From Silene latifolia (Eukaryota > Streptophyta > Magnoliopsida > Caryophyllales > Caryophyllaceae): a stretch of DNA of 64,000 bases. The notes under the pieces are model-generated. The model was not told the origin of the DNA. It saw only the letters and a list, made by a program, of their open reading frames with translations, and searched no databases. The translations under genes were made by a program, and so were the position numbers. Every line of letters starts with the position of its first letter. Within the stretch, counting starts at the first letter, position 1. The stretch is from positions 25,873,469-25,937,468 of the forward strand of contig NC_133538.1 of the NCBI RefSeq assembly GCF_048544455.1. The letters run 5' to 3'. Below are positions 47,342 to 60,500 of this stretch, in pieces.

Positions 47342-47478
47342 TACGGTTCTATGTGATTAAGTTCTTACTTGTTTGTTTATTTTAATTGTGCTTTCACCTT
47401 GAGGAACTTGTTCCTCAAGGATTGTTCTTACCATTTTTGTGTTGTTCCCATGCTTGTAGTTGTTTCCTTGTCCTAGTT

Positions 47479-48804
47479 ATGATGCCTCAAGACTTGACAT
47501 ATGGAGTATGTGGTGAATCTTTTGAGTATGACTATGGGTATGGGGAGTTTGAGGAGCAAGTCAACACAAACCTACCTTACTATTTGTACAATGAAAATCC
47601 TAACCACTACCCCAACTTTTCCCACCAAAATCACCACATCCAATATCAACAACAACCACCCACCCAATGCCCACTTCATAATGAGTTTCAATTGCCACAA
47701 TACAACAACTTTCACACTTACCCACAACAAGAAGATGAACCCATTCAAAATGTGATTCTCCAAATGATGGGAGATCAACAAAACTTCTTCAAACTAATGA
47801 TAGAGGAGAGCCAAAAGAGGGACAATGTTCTTCAAGGCATTGTTGCCCAAGGTGAGGAATTGGAGATTCAAATTGCCCAATTAACCACTCCTTACCACCG
47901 TTCCTTAGACATTGAGCATGAATGCGAATTTGAAGTAGTAACTTTTGATATGAAAAATGAAGAATGGGAAGAGCCAACCTCCTTGAACTCTTGTGACTAC
48001 GAAAGTGTTGTGTTTGATGAGGAAGACATGAGGTTGAGTAAGCTAAGTACTCTTAGCCTTTGTGAGTATGAGGGTGTGTCCTTTGAAGTGAAAATTGGGA
48101 TGTTGGAGAAAGAGTTGCATGAAGCCCCCATTTATGATTCGTATGAAGATAGCAACAAAGATGATGAGCCTAATGGATGGACTCGTAGTATCACCTTGCT
48201 TGAGGAGCCGATCCTTGAGACATTTGAGATACCCTATCATGAAGAAGAGCGTCCTTCCTTTACTCCTCAGGAAGACCACTTGACACCTATCATGGAGCCA
48301 ATGATCATTGAAGAGGATATGGTAGATCTTCTTCAAAAGGCCAAAGTATCATACAAGAGCTACTTCGTGAAAAAGCTCAAAGAGAAAATTGCTCGTGAAG
48401 CCACTTGTGAAGATTTGGCGCTCACAATGACAACTTCTAGAGAATCCGATCATCAATGTTATGAAAATTCTCCTTCTACTCATAAAGGATTGATAAATTC
48501 AAATGCTATCATCATCACCGAAAGTGAAAGAGAAGGTGGTAAGTGGAAGTCTCCGGGCGAAAATAAACCATACTTCATACCTAGTGATGAAAGGAATCAT
48601 GGGCTAATTGGGTTGAAGCATCGTGAATATCCAAGTGCCAAGAAGAGGAAGAAAACAACAATGAATGACAAATTCCTTTTGCCAAGCTTCGTCTTGAAGT
48701 TAAGCAAACCATACTTGTGCTTATTTGGAGCTTGTTCACAAGCTTTTGATCTTCTTTTAAGAGCCTTGAGCTCTATGGATAAGAACTTCTACGATTTGAA
48801 CTAG
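47479..48804 (+). CDS. Element T ORF1: gag-tail and acidic protein of unknown function
   Basis: An intact frame of 441 codons from the first ATG (ATG ATG at 47,479; the frame is open further upstream but has no earlier ATG). The first 110 residues are Tyr/Asn/Gln/Pro-rich. A helical stretch follows (VAQGEELEIQIAQLT, about residue 140-155) like the end of gag in Athila/Tat elements, then a long acidic body with repeated D/E-Y-E/F motifs. A basic patch (KKRKKTT, about 395) precedes a hydrophobic C-terminus with QAFDLLLRALS. There is no zinc knuckle and no protease. The layout and C-terminal motif match the ORF of element A. The role is unknown; RNA or particle association is a guess from its position after the primer site. 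Confidence 0.7.
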   Translation: MMPQDLTYGVCGESFEYDYGYGEFEEQVNTNLPYYLYNENPNHYPNFSHQNHHIQYQQQPPTQCPLHNEFQLPQYNNFHTYPQQEDEPIQNVILQMMGDQQNFFKLMIEESQKRDNVLQGIVAQGEELEIQIAQLTTPYHRSLDIEHECEFEVVTFDMKNEEWEEPTSLNSCDYESVVFDEEDMRLSKLSTLSLCEYEGVSFEVKIGMLEKELHEAPIYDSYEDSNKDDEPNGWTRSITLLEEPILETFEIPYHEEERPSFTPQEDHLTPIMEPMIIEEDMVDLLQKAKVSYKSYFVKKLKEKIAREATCEDLALTMTTSRESDHQCYENSPSTHKGLINSNAIIITESEREGGKWKSPGENKPYFIPSDERNHGLIGLKHREYPSAKKRKKTTMNDKFLLPSFVLKLSKPYLCLFGACSQAFDLLLRALSSMDKNFYDLN

Positions 48805-49886
48805 TTTGGTGGAGTCCTATCTCAAACCATCATTTGTAAGATATTTCTTGGACCTTTTACCTTGTATAATATTGTACTCCCTTCAATTTCCTATTATCTT
48901 CCCTCTTTCCTTTTTTCACACAAGTTTGATTATCTTCCCTCTTTCATTTTTTGGTATGTTTCATTCATTTTTTTATTAATTTCTCTCTCTTAAAAAATCA
49001 ACAACTCTCATTACTTTATCTATTCTTTATTCTTTATTCATTCTTTATTATTTTCTCTCACCTATAAATTTCACAACTTACAATACTTTATTCTACTTTA
49101 TTCCTTCTTTCTTCCCCTTTCTTAATTTTTGTGCCCAAAAGAAAGGGGAAGATATAAGGAAATAGGAGGGAGTACCTTTTGGCATTTGCATTTAATTTCT
49201 TGCATGAGAGTGGTGAGAGAGAGAGAGAGAGTCATCTTACATTTTTAATGAGCAAATTTCAGAAAAAGATAAGGAGGAATAGAAAATCGGTGAAAGGGTA
49301 TGTTATTGCACGAAAAAGAACGAAAAAGAAGAAAAGGGAGCTGAAGACGCCCGGATTTAGAGGAAGACGCCCGTATAGGACCCACGTCAAAGGAATGGTT
49401 GGCGCTGTAGCAGAAGACGGCCGTATTCTACAAAAGACGCCCGTCCTGGGACAATACGTCCGTATTCTTCACAGGACGCCCGTCCCGTATGTCATTCAAA
49501 ACAAAATCTTGTGCTGCGCTAGAAGACGGGCGGATTTAATCCAAAACGCCTGTCCCGACACAGACGCCCGGCCCAACTCTGAAGACGCCCGTCTTTTTCT
49601 TGCTCTCAACTGAGAAAAATCCCTGCACTAGAATCCGCCCGGATTCAGGCCAAGACGCCCGTCTTCTATTCTCACAACCCACCCGTCCGGAAGGAAATCC
49701 GCTCGGATTGTCCTGTTTTTTTCGGATAAAACAGATATGACCCACCCTTATCCGCTCGGATTCCCCCTTTCTTCTATATAATCACCCCCTTTCTCCCTCA
49801 TTTCTTCACCTTATCAAACCCTAAAACACTCATCTCCATCCTCAAAATCACCCCTCCTCAAAAACATTCACTTCCCCCACATCAAA
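48805..49886 (+). other. Spacer between T ORF1 and ORF2
   Basis: AT-rich, T-rich sequence up to about 49,170, including a GA microsatellite near 49,213, then a GC-word array (49,335-49,770). The open frame at 49,179-49,613 is largely translation of the array and is not convincing. A TATATAAT at about 49,774 lies before ORF2 and might act as an internal promoter. Confidence 0.5.
49335..49770. repeat. AGACGCCCG / AATCCGCCCGG word array upstream of T ORF2
   Basis: More than a dozen words of the two types found in the T LTR: AGACGCCCGTCTT, AATCCGCCCGGATT, ATCCGCTCGGATT, plus variants. They are spread over about 430 bp, so the element carries its LTR words again internally, 3.3 kb away. Confidence 0.8.
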
Positions 49887-51458
49887 ATGGCACCATTGAT
49901 GAACCTTAAGGGAAAGGCTAAGAAATTGGTTGAATTCGCCGGAAAGAAACGCAAGGGATCATCCTCTTCAACTCCACGGGAGGTAGTGCTACCAAGGAAC
50001 TCCCAACCCTTAATGAGGGGAGAAATTGAAAAACTTGACTACTTCCAAGAGGTGCTATTTGAATCCGATGACCACCGTATGAACTTTGTCAAATTACTAG
50101 GTAAGAACTACGAACCCACTCAATTCGTAGATACTGGGTGTTGGAAATCCTTAAGATAAGGTACCCTACCGAGATGTTCTTTGATGGTCTTGGCATTGGG
50201 AAACTTTTCCATGCCCCATGAGGAGACGTACCTTAGTCTCACCCTTGAATTCTTGAGTAGCCTTCGCATTGTAACAAATACCCACACCAATGTGGGCATG
50301 AAGTTTAGGTTGTGCAACCTAGACCATCACCTTTCACTTGAGGAATTCGCCTACGTTTTCGGTCTTGTAGTGCCCACCAACTATACCGAAAAACCCGATA
50401 ATTTCGGTGTGGACCTTCTTTGGAAGGCTATCTCCGGGAGGGATTTTATCCATCCAAAGCAATGCTATACCTTCGCCATCCAACATCGGGTGATTTGATT
50501 CACCGAACGCTTTGTGGCCGGTATCATAAATGGGAGGTACGAACAAGATAGGTGTACTCTCATCGATTTAACCTTTCTTGAATCCTATTTGAATGTTCGA
50601 GCGGTGAGGCGTTATAACTTCAATACGCCACTTGAGATACTTACTAGGTTCAATGATTTTGCTCAAGAAACCACTCAACTCAAGACCTTCGTGATGGGAG
50701 GTCTAATTACTATTTTGGCCCACCACCTTTGTCCCGGGTTCAATGCCCGAGGAACCTATACTCCTCTTGAGGGGAGGACTTTGATTGATGAGCACACCAT
50801 CTTCAACCATCACCGATGGTGTAACTACACTCGAGACGGGAGTGTAGAGTGGCACACCAAAGGATGCACTTCACTGATCCTTGAAGGTTGGAAGATACCA
50901 GGCATTGACCCAAGATTGAGCCCATACTCACCTCCACCAAGCTACCTCCTTGATATCCAAATCCTTAACAATCCCCCTCAAAGGGAAGAGCCGCACAGCC
51001 AAATACCTTGTGGAGGACCGGGAAGGCCTATTCGCCCACCCTCCTATGTACCTATCCCACCACACCCTACCCCGTATACCGAATTTCGGCCGGCAATCCC
51101 CAATACCCCGGGTATTAATGATTTGATGGCACTCATGAATAGAGTGGACCTCGGGGTACATGAAGGGAGGGTCGACAACTACTTGGCCCTTTACCCCCAA
51201 TACTATAACATGGCTCTACAAGGGTATATCGACCCCAATGGTCCTAAGCCCTCTTGGGCACAACCGGTGCTCTTGTTCCCTAATCAAGGGAACCAAGCTT
51301 GGGGTCGCGACGGCGGAGGGCATTCTAGCCAAGGTGGAGGGTAATCGGGTCAATGGGGAGAACTTGACCAAGGAGGGTATTGGGGTCAAGCAAGAGGGTA
51401 TGACCAAGCCGAGAGCTCTCATCATTATGGCTATGATCAAGATGAGTATGACGAGTGA
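49887..51458 (+). pseudogene. Element T ORF2: ATHILA ORF-1-type protein with three stops
   Basis: One frame of 523 codons from ATG at 49,887 to TGA at 51,456, interrupted by nonsense codons at 50,157, 50,496 and 51,342. The N-terminus is basic (KGKAKKLVEFAGKKRKG). The core has MPHEETYLSLTLEFLSSL, RLCNLDHHLSLEEFAYVFGL and FVAGIINGRYEQDRC, the pattern of the plant ATHILA ORF-1 family. A Pro-rich region follows (about residue 350-400), then a Gly/Gln/Tyr-rich tail (GQWGELDQGGYWG). Two of the stops could be single-base changes; the first lies where an alternative frame also reads sensibly, so a small shift cannot be excluded. Function of the family is not established. Confidence 0.7.
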
Positions 51459-53626
51459 AAGAGGCCTACCTCACCACCTCCAGTTGTATGATACCCATCT
51501 CTCCCTCTCTCTTTTTTATATATACATTGCATTTAGTGTAGTCTTCGCATGCATTTGTATTATATTTCATATTGCATTTACATTAATTAGTTCATATAGA
51601 ATAGTTGCATTGTAATATATCTCACATAATTCATGTAGATAGTAGCACATAGACTAGAATTCATGCATAGTTACTAATGGCCAAACCTATTTATTTCTAC
51701 ACTAGAAATAGCGTTTAAATCGGTTTGGGGAGGTTTAATCATAGGTGACCATAGTTTACTAGAAATCATGCATCATATAGTGTAGTTTAGATTGCATTCA
51801 TTTGTTATATATGTCATATAGAATTGCATTTAGTTAGAGCATGCATTCACTCATATCATATCATTGCATTTGTACTTTATTTCAAAAAATCAAAAATCCA
51901 AAAACATGTATTTCCTTTTTATTCCTACTCCTACATGTACATTGAGGACAATGTCCAAAATAAAGTGGGGGATGGAAATTTATATTCCAAAAAAGCATAA
52001 AAATTGAAAAATCTCAAAAAATCACAAAAATATGTCATTTATTTTCATAAAAACAAAAACCATAAAAATTTGAAAAACCAAAAACATGTTTATTTCTTTT
52101 GTAGTGTAGTCATGTATATATTGTTGTATATATTGTGTTTGTTCTATCCTTGTTCACATTGATTGACTACGCCACATCCGAGACATGAGGATCATGAAGA
52201 CCGCACGGTATGATCTTTCCAATCTCCTTTTTCCTCTTTATGTTAATGACTATGTGGCTTTATTTCGATTGATGCGGTATAATAATGTGAACTTAGGACT
52301 TGCATTTAGTTTATATGTCATATTAGTTGATAGAATCACTTGCATTAGAATGTATATAATAGTTGCATCATGGCATGTAGTTGCATTTAGATAAAACATT
52401 TTGAAAAGTGCCTAATTGAGAACTCTGACAAGAGCAACTAAGCCATTACAAATACTTTTTCAACTTAAGACTTTGCCTACTAGAATGGTTGTAAAACACC
52501 CTAGGTTGTGTCATACTAGTGTCTTTTGACCCATGACCCAAAGCCTAGTCAATGGTTTGCATGTGAGTCACCTATCCAACCCCGTGATGCGATGTGGACT
52601 TGGTTAACTTGTCTAGGTGACCTTGATTGACCTTGTGCTAAGGCAACCCAAAAATACTTTCTATCAATAAGCTTGAAGTGCTCATTTCGAAAATTTTGTT
52701 ATGTGGAAGGAATTTATTGCTAAGGAAACCTCAAATGTTATGAAATGTTGAAATGTTGAGAAATTTAGTTGTTTTGATGGAGGCGTACCACTTCGATGTG
52801 CTTTGGAGAGGGATCCATTCAATTGGGCCCCCACACGGTTGTGAATTCGACCGCCCAGAGACAGAGTGGCTATCACCCCGAAAAGCTATTGTCTAGAGGT
52901 TAACCGGTTGCCTAATAAGCGATTGGCGAAAGCAAAGGACACTAGCCCGGAAAGGACAAACCCCATCTTAAATTTTTGAAATGTGAAAGTTGAATGAGGT
53001 TAATTTTTAAATACTAGTCATATCCACCCTTTGGTTATAACGATTTGAGCATTTCAAACCCAAAAAGCCTTTTTGTCAAGCCACTTTGTCGAGCTTGGGA
53101 CGATCCATGACCTTTACTTTTGTAGAGAATTCGAGACTTGTCATGTCATATGCTACTAGAATCATAGGGATCATCATTCCACCACCATCCGATCGCTCTT
53201 GACGAAAGCATTTGGAAATTGAGGACGAAAGTAGTCTAGTTTAACACCATTTGGAGGTGATTTAGTGCCATCCTCTTAGCCTTAGTATTTTGTTGAACTA
53301 GTATTTGTGAAGGTTTATATGCTCTTAAATTTGATCTCTCTTAGTTGCCTCCGCCACTTGATGAGGATGTGGCTATTACTTTTGTAGATGCATCCATTAT
53401 TTGATTTTGTGTGCTTAATGTTTGGATGTGTCGCCATTTTGGCAAGACCCACCTTGCCTTGCAAGAAGGCATCCTACCTCATGGTTGTCTTGTTGTGAGT
53501 TGAAGGGGCGGAGTGAGACCCGCTAATTGTCTCATATCGGCTATGTTATTAGGTTAGTTTAAATAATGGTCCTAGTCTTTGTCACCTATTTACTCGGGAC
53601 GAGCAAAGGTTCGGTTTGGGGATATT
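51459..53626 (+). other. T non-coding 3' region where pol would be expected
   Basis: There are 2.2 kb without pol motifs. It contains the stem-loop ACATTG-AGGA-CAATGT followed by a GTGGGGG run (51,939-51,975), A/T-rich low-complexity stretches with repeated 'aaaaatccaaaaac' character (51,885-52,090), and a purine-rich tract (GGTTTGGGGATATT) before the 3' LTR. Weak open frames only. Confidence 0.55.
51939..51954 (+). other. Stem-loop with AGGA loop in element T
   Basis: ACATTG-AGGA-CAATGT; the 6-bp stem is perfect. It is the counterpart of the element A hairpin at 8,777-8,796, with one base pair exchanged and pairing kept. Confidence 0.6.
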
Positions 53627-55374
53627 TGATGTGACCATAATTAGCGCATATTTAGCCCCCGAATTAGCGTTGTTCCCATGCTTTTTAGTGCATATTTGGG
53701 TCATTTATTGTCTTTAGTTCTTTGTTTTGCATATTCTTTGAGATTTTGATCCCTTGGTAGGAAAGGAGTAAGAATCTTGCATTTTCATGGCAAAACGAGA
53801 CTAATTTGATTGAATTCAATGACCAAGCATCAAGGAGAGACAAGATTAGAAGGCCTTTGTACATATTATAGTAGTTGGGCAATGACGAGAAAGGATCCTT
53901 GCATCCCTGAGAAAATCCCCAAGGATTTTATGAAGAAAAGGGAAGAAAAGAAGAAGAAATAATGCTGAGCTACAATCCGAGCGGCTTCTCCCCAATCCGC
54001 CCGTCCTCCACAAGCACAATCCGTGCGTCTTCCTTCAAAGACGCCCGGGCAGCAGCCACCAGAGAATCCGGCCGGATTCCCTTCAAGACGCCCGTCTTCC
54101 CCCGCCTGAATCCGCCCGTCCCGACACCAATACGCCCGGATTCCTCCCCAGCACAAATTCGTCTTCTTCAAGCTTGAAAGAAAGAAGCCCTTCCCTCGAA
54201 AAATACCGGCGTCTCCCTGCCCAATCTAAAAAGTGTAATTACTAGTTTAGCCCTTAGTTAACCCTAATGCATCCACCTAATTTCCACTATAAATACCCCA
54301 CTTGTAAATAATCAAAAGGGGGGGGGGGGGGATCTTATCAAGTTTTTAGAGTAGAAAATCCATCTTTAGATTAGATTAGGAGTAGATTAGAATAGATTAC
54401 TCTTTAATCTTTCCACAAATCTCACATTAATCTCTCCTTAATTATTGTTCAAGTTTATTATTCAAGTTTGTTACTTTTGGATAATTGAAGATTATTGGGT
54501 TATTATTGGAGGATTGACAACCCTTCATCAATCAATCAAGTTTCTTCTATTATTCTTTGCTTTACTATTTGGATCACCTCAAGTTTGGTATAATTCCTTT
54601 ACCCTTTAATCTTAATTGTTCATTTCTTCATTCTATTAACATGTTTATACTTGTTGTGATGTTTGACACCATTAATGACATGTTTCCCATGATAATGAGT
54701 GAGTAGTCCTTAGCTAGGATTAATGGGTAAGTAGGGGAGATAAACATGGGAAATAATCATGCTTAATCCAATATGTTCACATGATTAAATTGCTTGCTTG
54801 TTGTGATGTCAACTTTATTCACATGTTATGTTTGATGAAATGTCAAGCCTATGAATCCTTGCATTTACAACCATCTCTTATCTACTCAACTTGACTTGTA
54901 AGATTTAAACCAACTCTAGTCTTGTTAGACCATGCATAGAAGTTGAATAGGAGGAAAGTAAGTCGACTTGTAGGTGTTGTACAATCTAATCGATTCGGCT
55001 CTGGGACCCAACTCTTCCTATGAACCGTAAGACATAAACCAACTCGGTTCCTCCACAACATTAATTGCTTGCAACTTTGTAAACATGTTTGTATGATCAA
55101 AACCATGCATCCCCTATGACCCCATGATATCCTAGCACTTTTAATCATTTGTCTACATCCTTCTTTTAATGCTTGCTTTACTTTATTGTTTGCATTAGTC
55201 TAGAACACAACTACAAACCCAAACAAATTGTGACACTAGCGTAAATTGAGATAGATAGACTTAGAACCCAAAGCACACCGTCCCATGGATCGACCTCGAC
55301 TTACCGCTAACTAGTTGTATGTTGAGTATTATAAATGTGTCTGATTGGATGACCCGACGACATCAACCGGATCA
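53627..55374 (+). repeat. 3' LTR of element T
   Basis: Same length (1,748 bp) and layout as 45,575-47,322, ending CCGGATCA and followed by CATAT. Confidence 0.95.
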
Positions 55375-57239
55375 CATATAAATTCCTAGTTAATCCTTCA
55401 CGAGGATGAACTCTATTGTGGTATTTGGTCAATCAAAATTTCTAACAAATCAATTTAACATTGTCATATTCTTAACAACTTAAGTGCTTGATGACAAGTG
55501 TTTAGGTTGAGCAATAAGACTTTTGAACCGTGGATGCATAGTAGATATTATCAAAACATATTTTGACTAATCATTACCTCTAGTCATATTTCTTCACAAG
55601 AAATCATACGTAGGCATGTTAGGAATTTAAGATGCTAATCTCATACGACATAGGACAACTCCTATGGAGTTCTATGGAATAGAATGATACCTATGGAGCT
55701 AGTCCACAACCTATGATATGGTTCATTTCAGAAAGAGATTCTTTGTGTTTAGCAATAGTGTTTTAGCAGAGACTCGTGTTATAATCGAATTGATATCGTA
55801 TATTTATAGGAGAAATGATAAAGAACAACATAAAATAACGAAATAGTGGGAAAAGAAAACATTCATCTTTATAATTAAAACATTTTAGCATGTTTTAACA
55901 TTTATATAATGACCTCCACCCAATTATATAAATGAATACGAGAACCAAAATTCATATTAACTTGAGCACGGGGAAATCGATACATCCCTTACTATCATAA
56001 CTCGGTGGGTTAACTCTTTAACCGATTCTACACTTAGAACTCTCGGTCGATGAAATTACGTTAAATTCATCTCTAGCCCCGGAACATAAGACTAGTCTTC
56101 ATGTCCCGTTGAGTCCAACCAAATTTCGCGTACAATAATATTTTATTAACCCACTTACCCAATGATAAATGAAAGCACCCCGGGAAAACAGAACGTACCT
56201 CAAATGTCACGGGGATTCATGGGTCCTACTATTTGGTAAGGCTTAATCTCAATTTTTAATAACGTGAGAGGTCGAGTCAATTTATTATCTATCAAATTTA
56301 AGTGAACTAAATTTTCGAACTAACGATAATTATAATTGACACGGTCGAATACTCGATATGATATGCATGAATAGTTTATGGCGATTTGGCAATGCATGCA
56401 AACATATAAAGAATAAATGCAAAGCAATAATTAAATTTCCTAGTATGGCCTTCCTAAAATAGAAAATCTAATAATCTATTTCCAAATTCGGAAACCAACT
56501 ATATTGGTCCCTTGAACTTCAAGTGGACGCTTCCCAAGGACTCCGTCTTGATCGGAACGCCTTTTCGATTGGCACCGTCTTAAAGGAACTCCAGAATTAC
56601 AAATAATAATAAAATACATAGCTATTCCTATTATACATTTTTAATATGAAAAACTAGTAAGAATAAAAGTGATACGAGATCACATTAAAATTACAACCGA
56701 ATCGGTATTCCCTTACATTGCGGGTAATACCGATTAAAACTAAGGCCATACTAAGATAAAATTACATAATTCAGAATTACATAAATAAATTATGATATTC
56801 ATTAATAAAAATGCAGCATTATTATATGTGATTAACATGCCAAATTAATGTGCAAAATCGCCCTACTTAAACCTTATATCGTATATAATTCGGTTCTATG
56901 AAAATGCATGATCGTAACTTATTAAAATCACAAATCAATACTTAAATCAAATTTAAGCTCAAGTTAATTACCCTAACTCAATTAGGACTCAAAAATTAGT
57001 CTTCACTCAATTTTTGACTATAATTCAACTTTGTTTTGTATTATTGCTTATTAAACTTCTTTTAATCATAACAATTTTGAAATAATTCCCAATAAGTCAT
57101 AAAAAATTGGAAAAATTCGAAATCACATTTTTGTATATACTGGAATATTATCAAGATTCAAAAAACTCAATAAAATTTTCCCACAAAATATTTATAATTT
57201 ACGTCATTAATAAATCATATAAATCATAACTTTTACCAT
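55375..57239 (-). other. Decayed retroelement interior, right of element T
   Basis: It continues the sequence split by T. AT-rich, without a frame of note. A block at 56,480-56,600 is richer in GC ('gtggacgcttcccaaggactcc') and may be old gag leader. No domain is identified. The orientation is inferred from the primer site at 62,045. Confidence 0.35.
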
Positions 57240-57259
57240 CACTAGTAAAAAAAGTGCCA

Positions 57260-57500
57260 TTGACATCGGTTTTTTAGGTCCATTTACATCGGTTTTGGGG
57301 CGATCCTTTTGGGGGCGTTGTTTATTGAATTATAACAAAAACATCGGTTGTAAAACCGATGTTAATGGAATATAATTACATCGGTTTTCGTCCAAAACCG
57401 ATGTAAATAACGCCTTTTTTACATCGATTTTGGACCAAAACCGATGTAAATATCACTTTATTTACATCAGTTTGGACTTAAACCGATGTAATATTTACGT
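57260..57500. repeat. Left subterminal repeats of the CACTA element
   Basis: About ten ACATCGGTTTT / AAAACCGATGT words in alternating orientation, several as back-to-back pairs that could fold into hairpins. Confidence 0.8.
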
Positions 57501-60500
57501 CAATTCTTTTCTAAAATTGATGTAAATATTTCTTTAAATTGATTTGGACAATACGAATTCAATAATTTATCCGCAATTAAATCTTTTTGCAAAAATACTT
57601 AAACTCCCTTCTAAATTTTGTATTCTCATACTATTAAAGTTCTTCAAGATAAATCAATAACCCAACAACTTACGGCTTCCAACAATTTAAACACAATCAT
57701 CTATATTATCTACCAAAAAAATATATCATATTACAATTCCATGTGTCATGCAAGTAGTTCAAAAGACTACCTTCTACGACAGAAAAAGGTTAAATGTTTT
57801 CAATTGCAATTTCTAGGATATCTAAACCAATTACATTATTACATTAGATGATTTTTTAAACAATAAAGCGACCAGAGCTCTTGAACCGCGTTTGCTCATT
57901 CGTACCTGAAACACGCTACATAAAAATAGATGATAGTGGTTAAAAAAACAAGGCAAAAGGTACAAAAAACTTATAACACTTACATCCAGTCAATGGTATG
58001 GCTGAATCTTGATACACACTCTGCGAATCACCAAAAACAATCAATGTGCATCTTAGAATTCAATTAAGTAACAACAATTGATAGCCAAGAAAGAGCTTGT
58101 AACCTTACCTATATTATCAACCAAGTTTAATATGATATAATCAGTATAATAACTAAATGGCATTAAACAATTCACTCAAAGATGCCTTATGCGGCATTTT
58201 GTTCAATACATAAACCAAGTGCTTACTGCTTTTTTATTGCCTTTGAATTAAAATAGTAACATAGTGTGGCAAGAGAAAGATAAACATGAAGTTTCAACTC
58301 ATACAGTTTGCATTTTTTTTTGAACACGCAAGTTATAACATGAATACTCAAGCAAGCAAATTCTGAACTGGTTTTATTATAAAGAGTACATGGTCTTAAG
58401 TTAAGACTTCTCACAATCCCCTTTTTCATTTGACATTATTTAAATCGGTTGTGAGTATGTCTTAACTTAAGACCATATGAAACATTCTTTAACTATGGAA
58501 TTATGTGAAAAGAACTTTCGTATCTCAAGGAGTCAGTATTCTGTAGCAGATTATATTAGGTAACCTATAGCATTGATGGATCATAAACCTGTCAATTAAC
58601 GAAATAAAAGTATTGCTTAATACTCAATTAAGAGTACTTAAACATAACATTGAAAGATGCAGATTAAAGTACTTGGGTTATTAACAGTCTAATTCTTTCC
58701 AGTTTTGAGCAGCAATCACATTTTTTTTTAGTACGAAATCATTATGCCCCATGAAGGCATGAACTACCATAACTTGGTTTCAAAAAAAAAAGAAAAATAC
58801 ACCCAGTGTTTTCGTGACAAACTAATTTCAAAATGCAACGTCGCTGATTTCTGAATGCAAACATTAAGCTCTCATAACTCATTGTCTTTCTCTTTTTCCC
58901 CTTGTTTAATAATTTCCATTTGTTTATTGCACTTCTTGCATTAGGCTAATAATGCTACTGTTCGTGATTTACTCTTTCAACTTTCAAGCTCATCTTGTGC
59001 TTTGATTGATTTAGAGTTGAAAGAGAGTTCTGAATGAGGGTTTAACAGGGGAAGGAGGAGTTTAAATGGTTTGTGATTGTTGTGTGGGAAGGTTTTTAGA
59101 TATTCAGGATGAGTAGTGGCCATGTCATCAGTCCAAAAGGTTATGTCAGCAACACAGTAAGCCGCTCAACAGGGCATTTAACGCCTAATTGCAGTTAGGT
59201 CATGGTTTAGAAAAACTAATAAAGTTAAAGGGTATAAGAGAGGATTCCCGAAAATGAAGGGTATATGGTAGAAAATGAAAAAATTCGAGGGTAGATCATA
59301 GAAAAACCCAATGAATAATAAATTACTCCCTTTGTCTTCTAATCATTTGTATGCATGGCTTTTTTATTCTTTGTAAGGGGTATATTAATTAAAGGCAAAC
59401 AAATAACTGAGACAGAGGGAGTACTTTACAATGGACTTAAATTGACTAAAGACAAAAAAAGAGCATCAATGATACAATAAACAACTTATCTAGAGAAGAG
59501 AAAACAATAGCCCACAAGCCGACATTTTAAGTCCAAATAATTTGTTGGAGCATTAAAACAACGTACTTTGAAGAAAAAGGAACAATAAAGGAGATATTCA
59601 CCATTAATCTTAAATTCATAAATAATATGAAATCAAATATTCACATTGATGGAGCTAAAGATAGCTCTCTATTTCTCTACAAAATAAGACAAACTGATGA
59701 ATACATAAATAATACGAATAAGGTTGGTATCAATAGCACCATCAATTTTGTTTAGCTGAATGAGATGTGGATTGCATATAGAGTACCCTACGATAATGTG
59801 CTACTGAACATGAAGAAAGCAAATATCATTCAATCCTATGCATATCAATTCGATTCTGCGAGAATTGTAACAAAATGGGGATTTTCCAAAGAGTAATACA
59901 AAATACATATTAAGAGCACAAGGAGTAAAAACTTAACAAGGGATCTAACATTACAAAAACGATACCAAAGATAAAATAATTTAACACTAACTATTGTTCA
60001 TGTGAATTAGTGATACTAAACTACGAGTAAATCCAATCCAAAGTGTAACAAGACACAACCAGTAATTAGTGATACAAATAAATATTGTCTCCCCATATAC
60101 AACAACATCTTTCGAAACCATGATCAATTTGATTAAATCTTACCGCACATACTTCTTAATCCGTTCATTACTAAGCAAATTCACAAATTATGTGAACTCC
60201 AAACCCCAAGCACATCTTACATGCTTAACCCACCCAAAATTCAGGCAATCAAATCTCGTTTTGTTCAAATTAATAGCAACAAATTCAGACAAGCGCTTGG
60301 CCATGGCTAGCTTTTAATTAAATCGAGTCAAAATCATGACAAAGCACTGTGCCATTTTGCCGGTCACGAGTCATAATCCCCGTGTACCAAAGCAGCTCCT
60401 ACAAAGCGCCACAATAAGAGCAGAAACCCCAAATTTTGTCCCAACTTTCTCATCTTTTTGTCGATTTATTTCAATTGATTTTCTATCAACTTCAATCAAT

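Larger units (their letters stand above)
45575..55374 (+). mobile_element. Element T: complete Athila-like LTR element without pol
   Basis: Two LTRs of identical length (1,748 bp; 45,575-47,322 and 53,627-55,374) have TGAT...ATCA ends and very similar sequence. The 5-bp duplication CATAT is perfect (45,570-45,574 and 55,375-55,379). The tRNA-Asp-type primer site is at 47,326. The interior (6.3 kb) holds an acidic gag-tail ORF and an ATHILA-type ORF, but no protease, RT, RNase H or integrase. It was inserted into the decayed Copia-like element. It is one of the youngest layers of this region. Confidence 0.95.

Noticed and set aside
49179..49613. 144-codon frame between T ORF1 and ORF2
   Set aside because: Mostly translation of the AGACGCCCG word array and a GA microsatellite; not conserved in character with any known protein.
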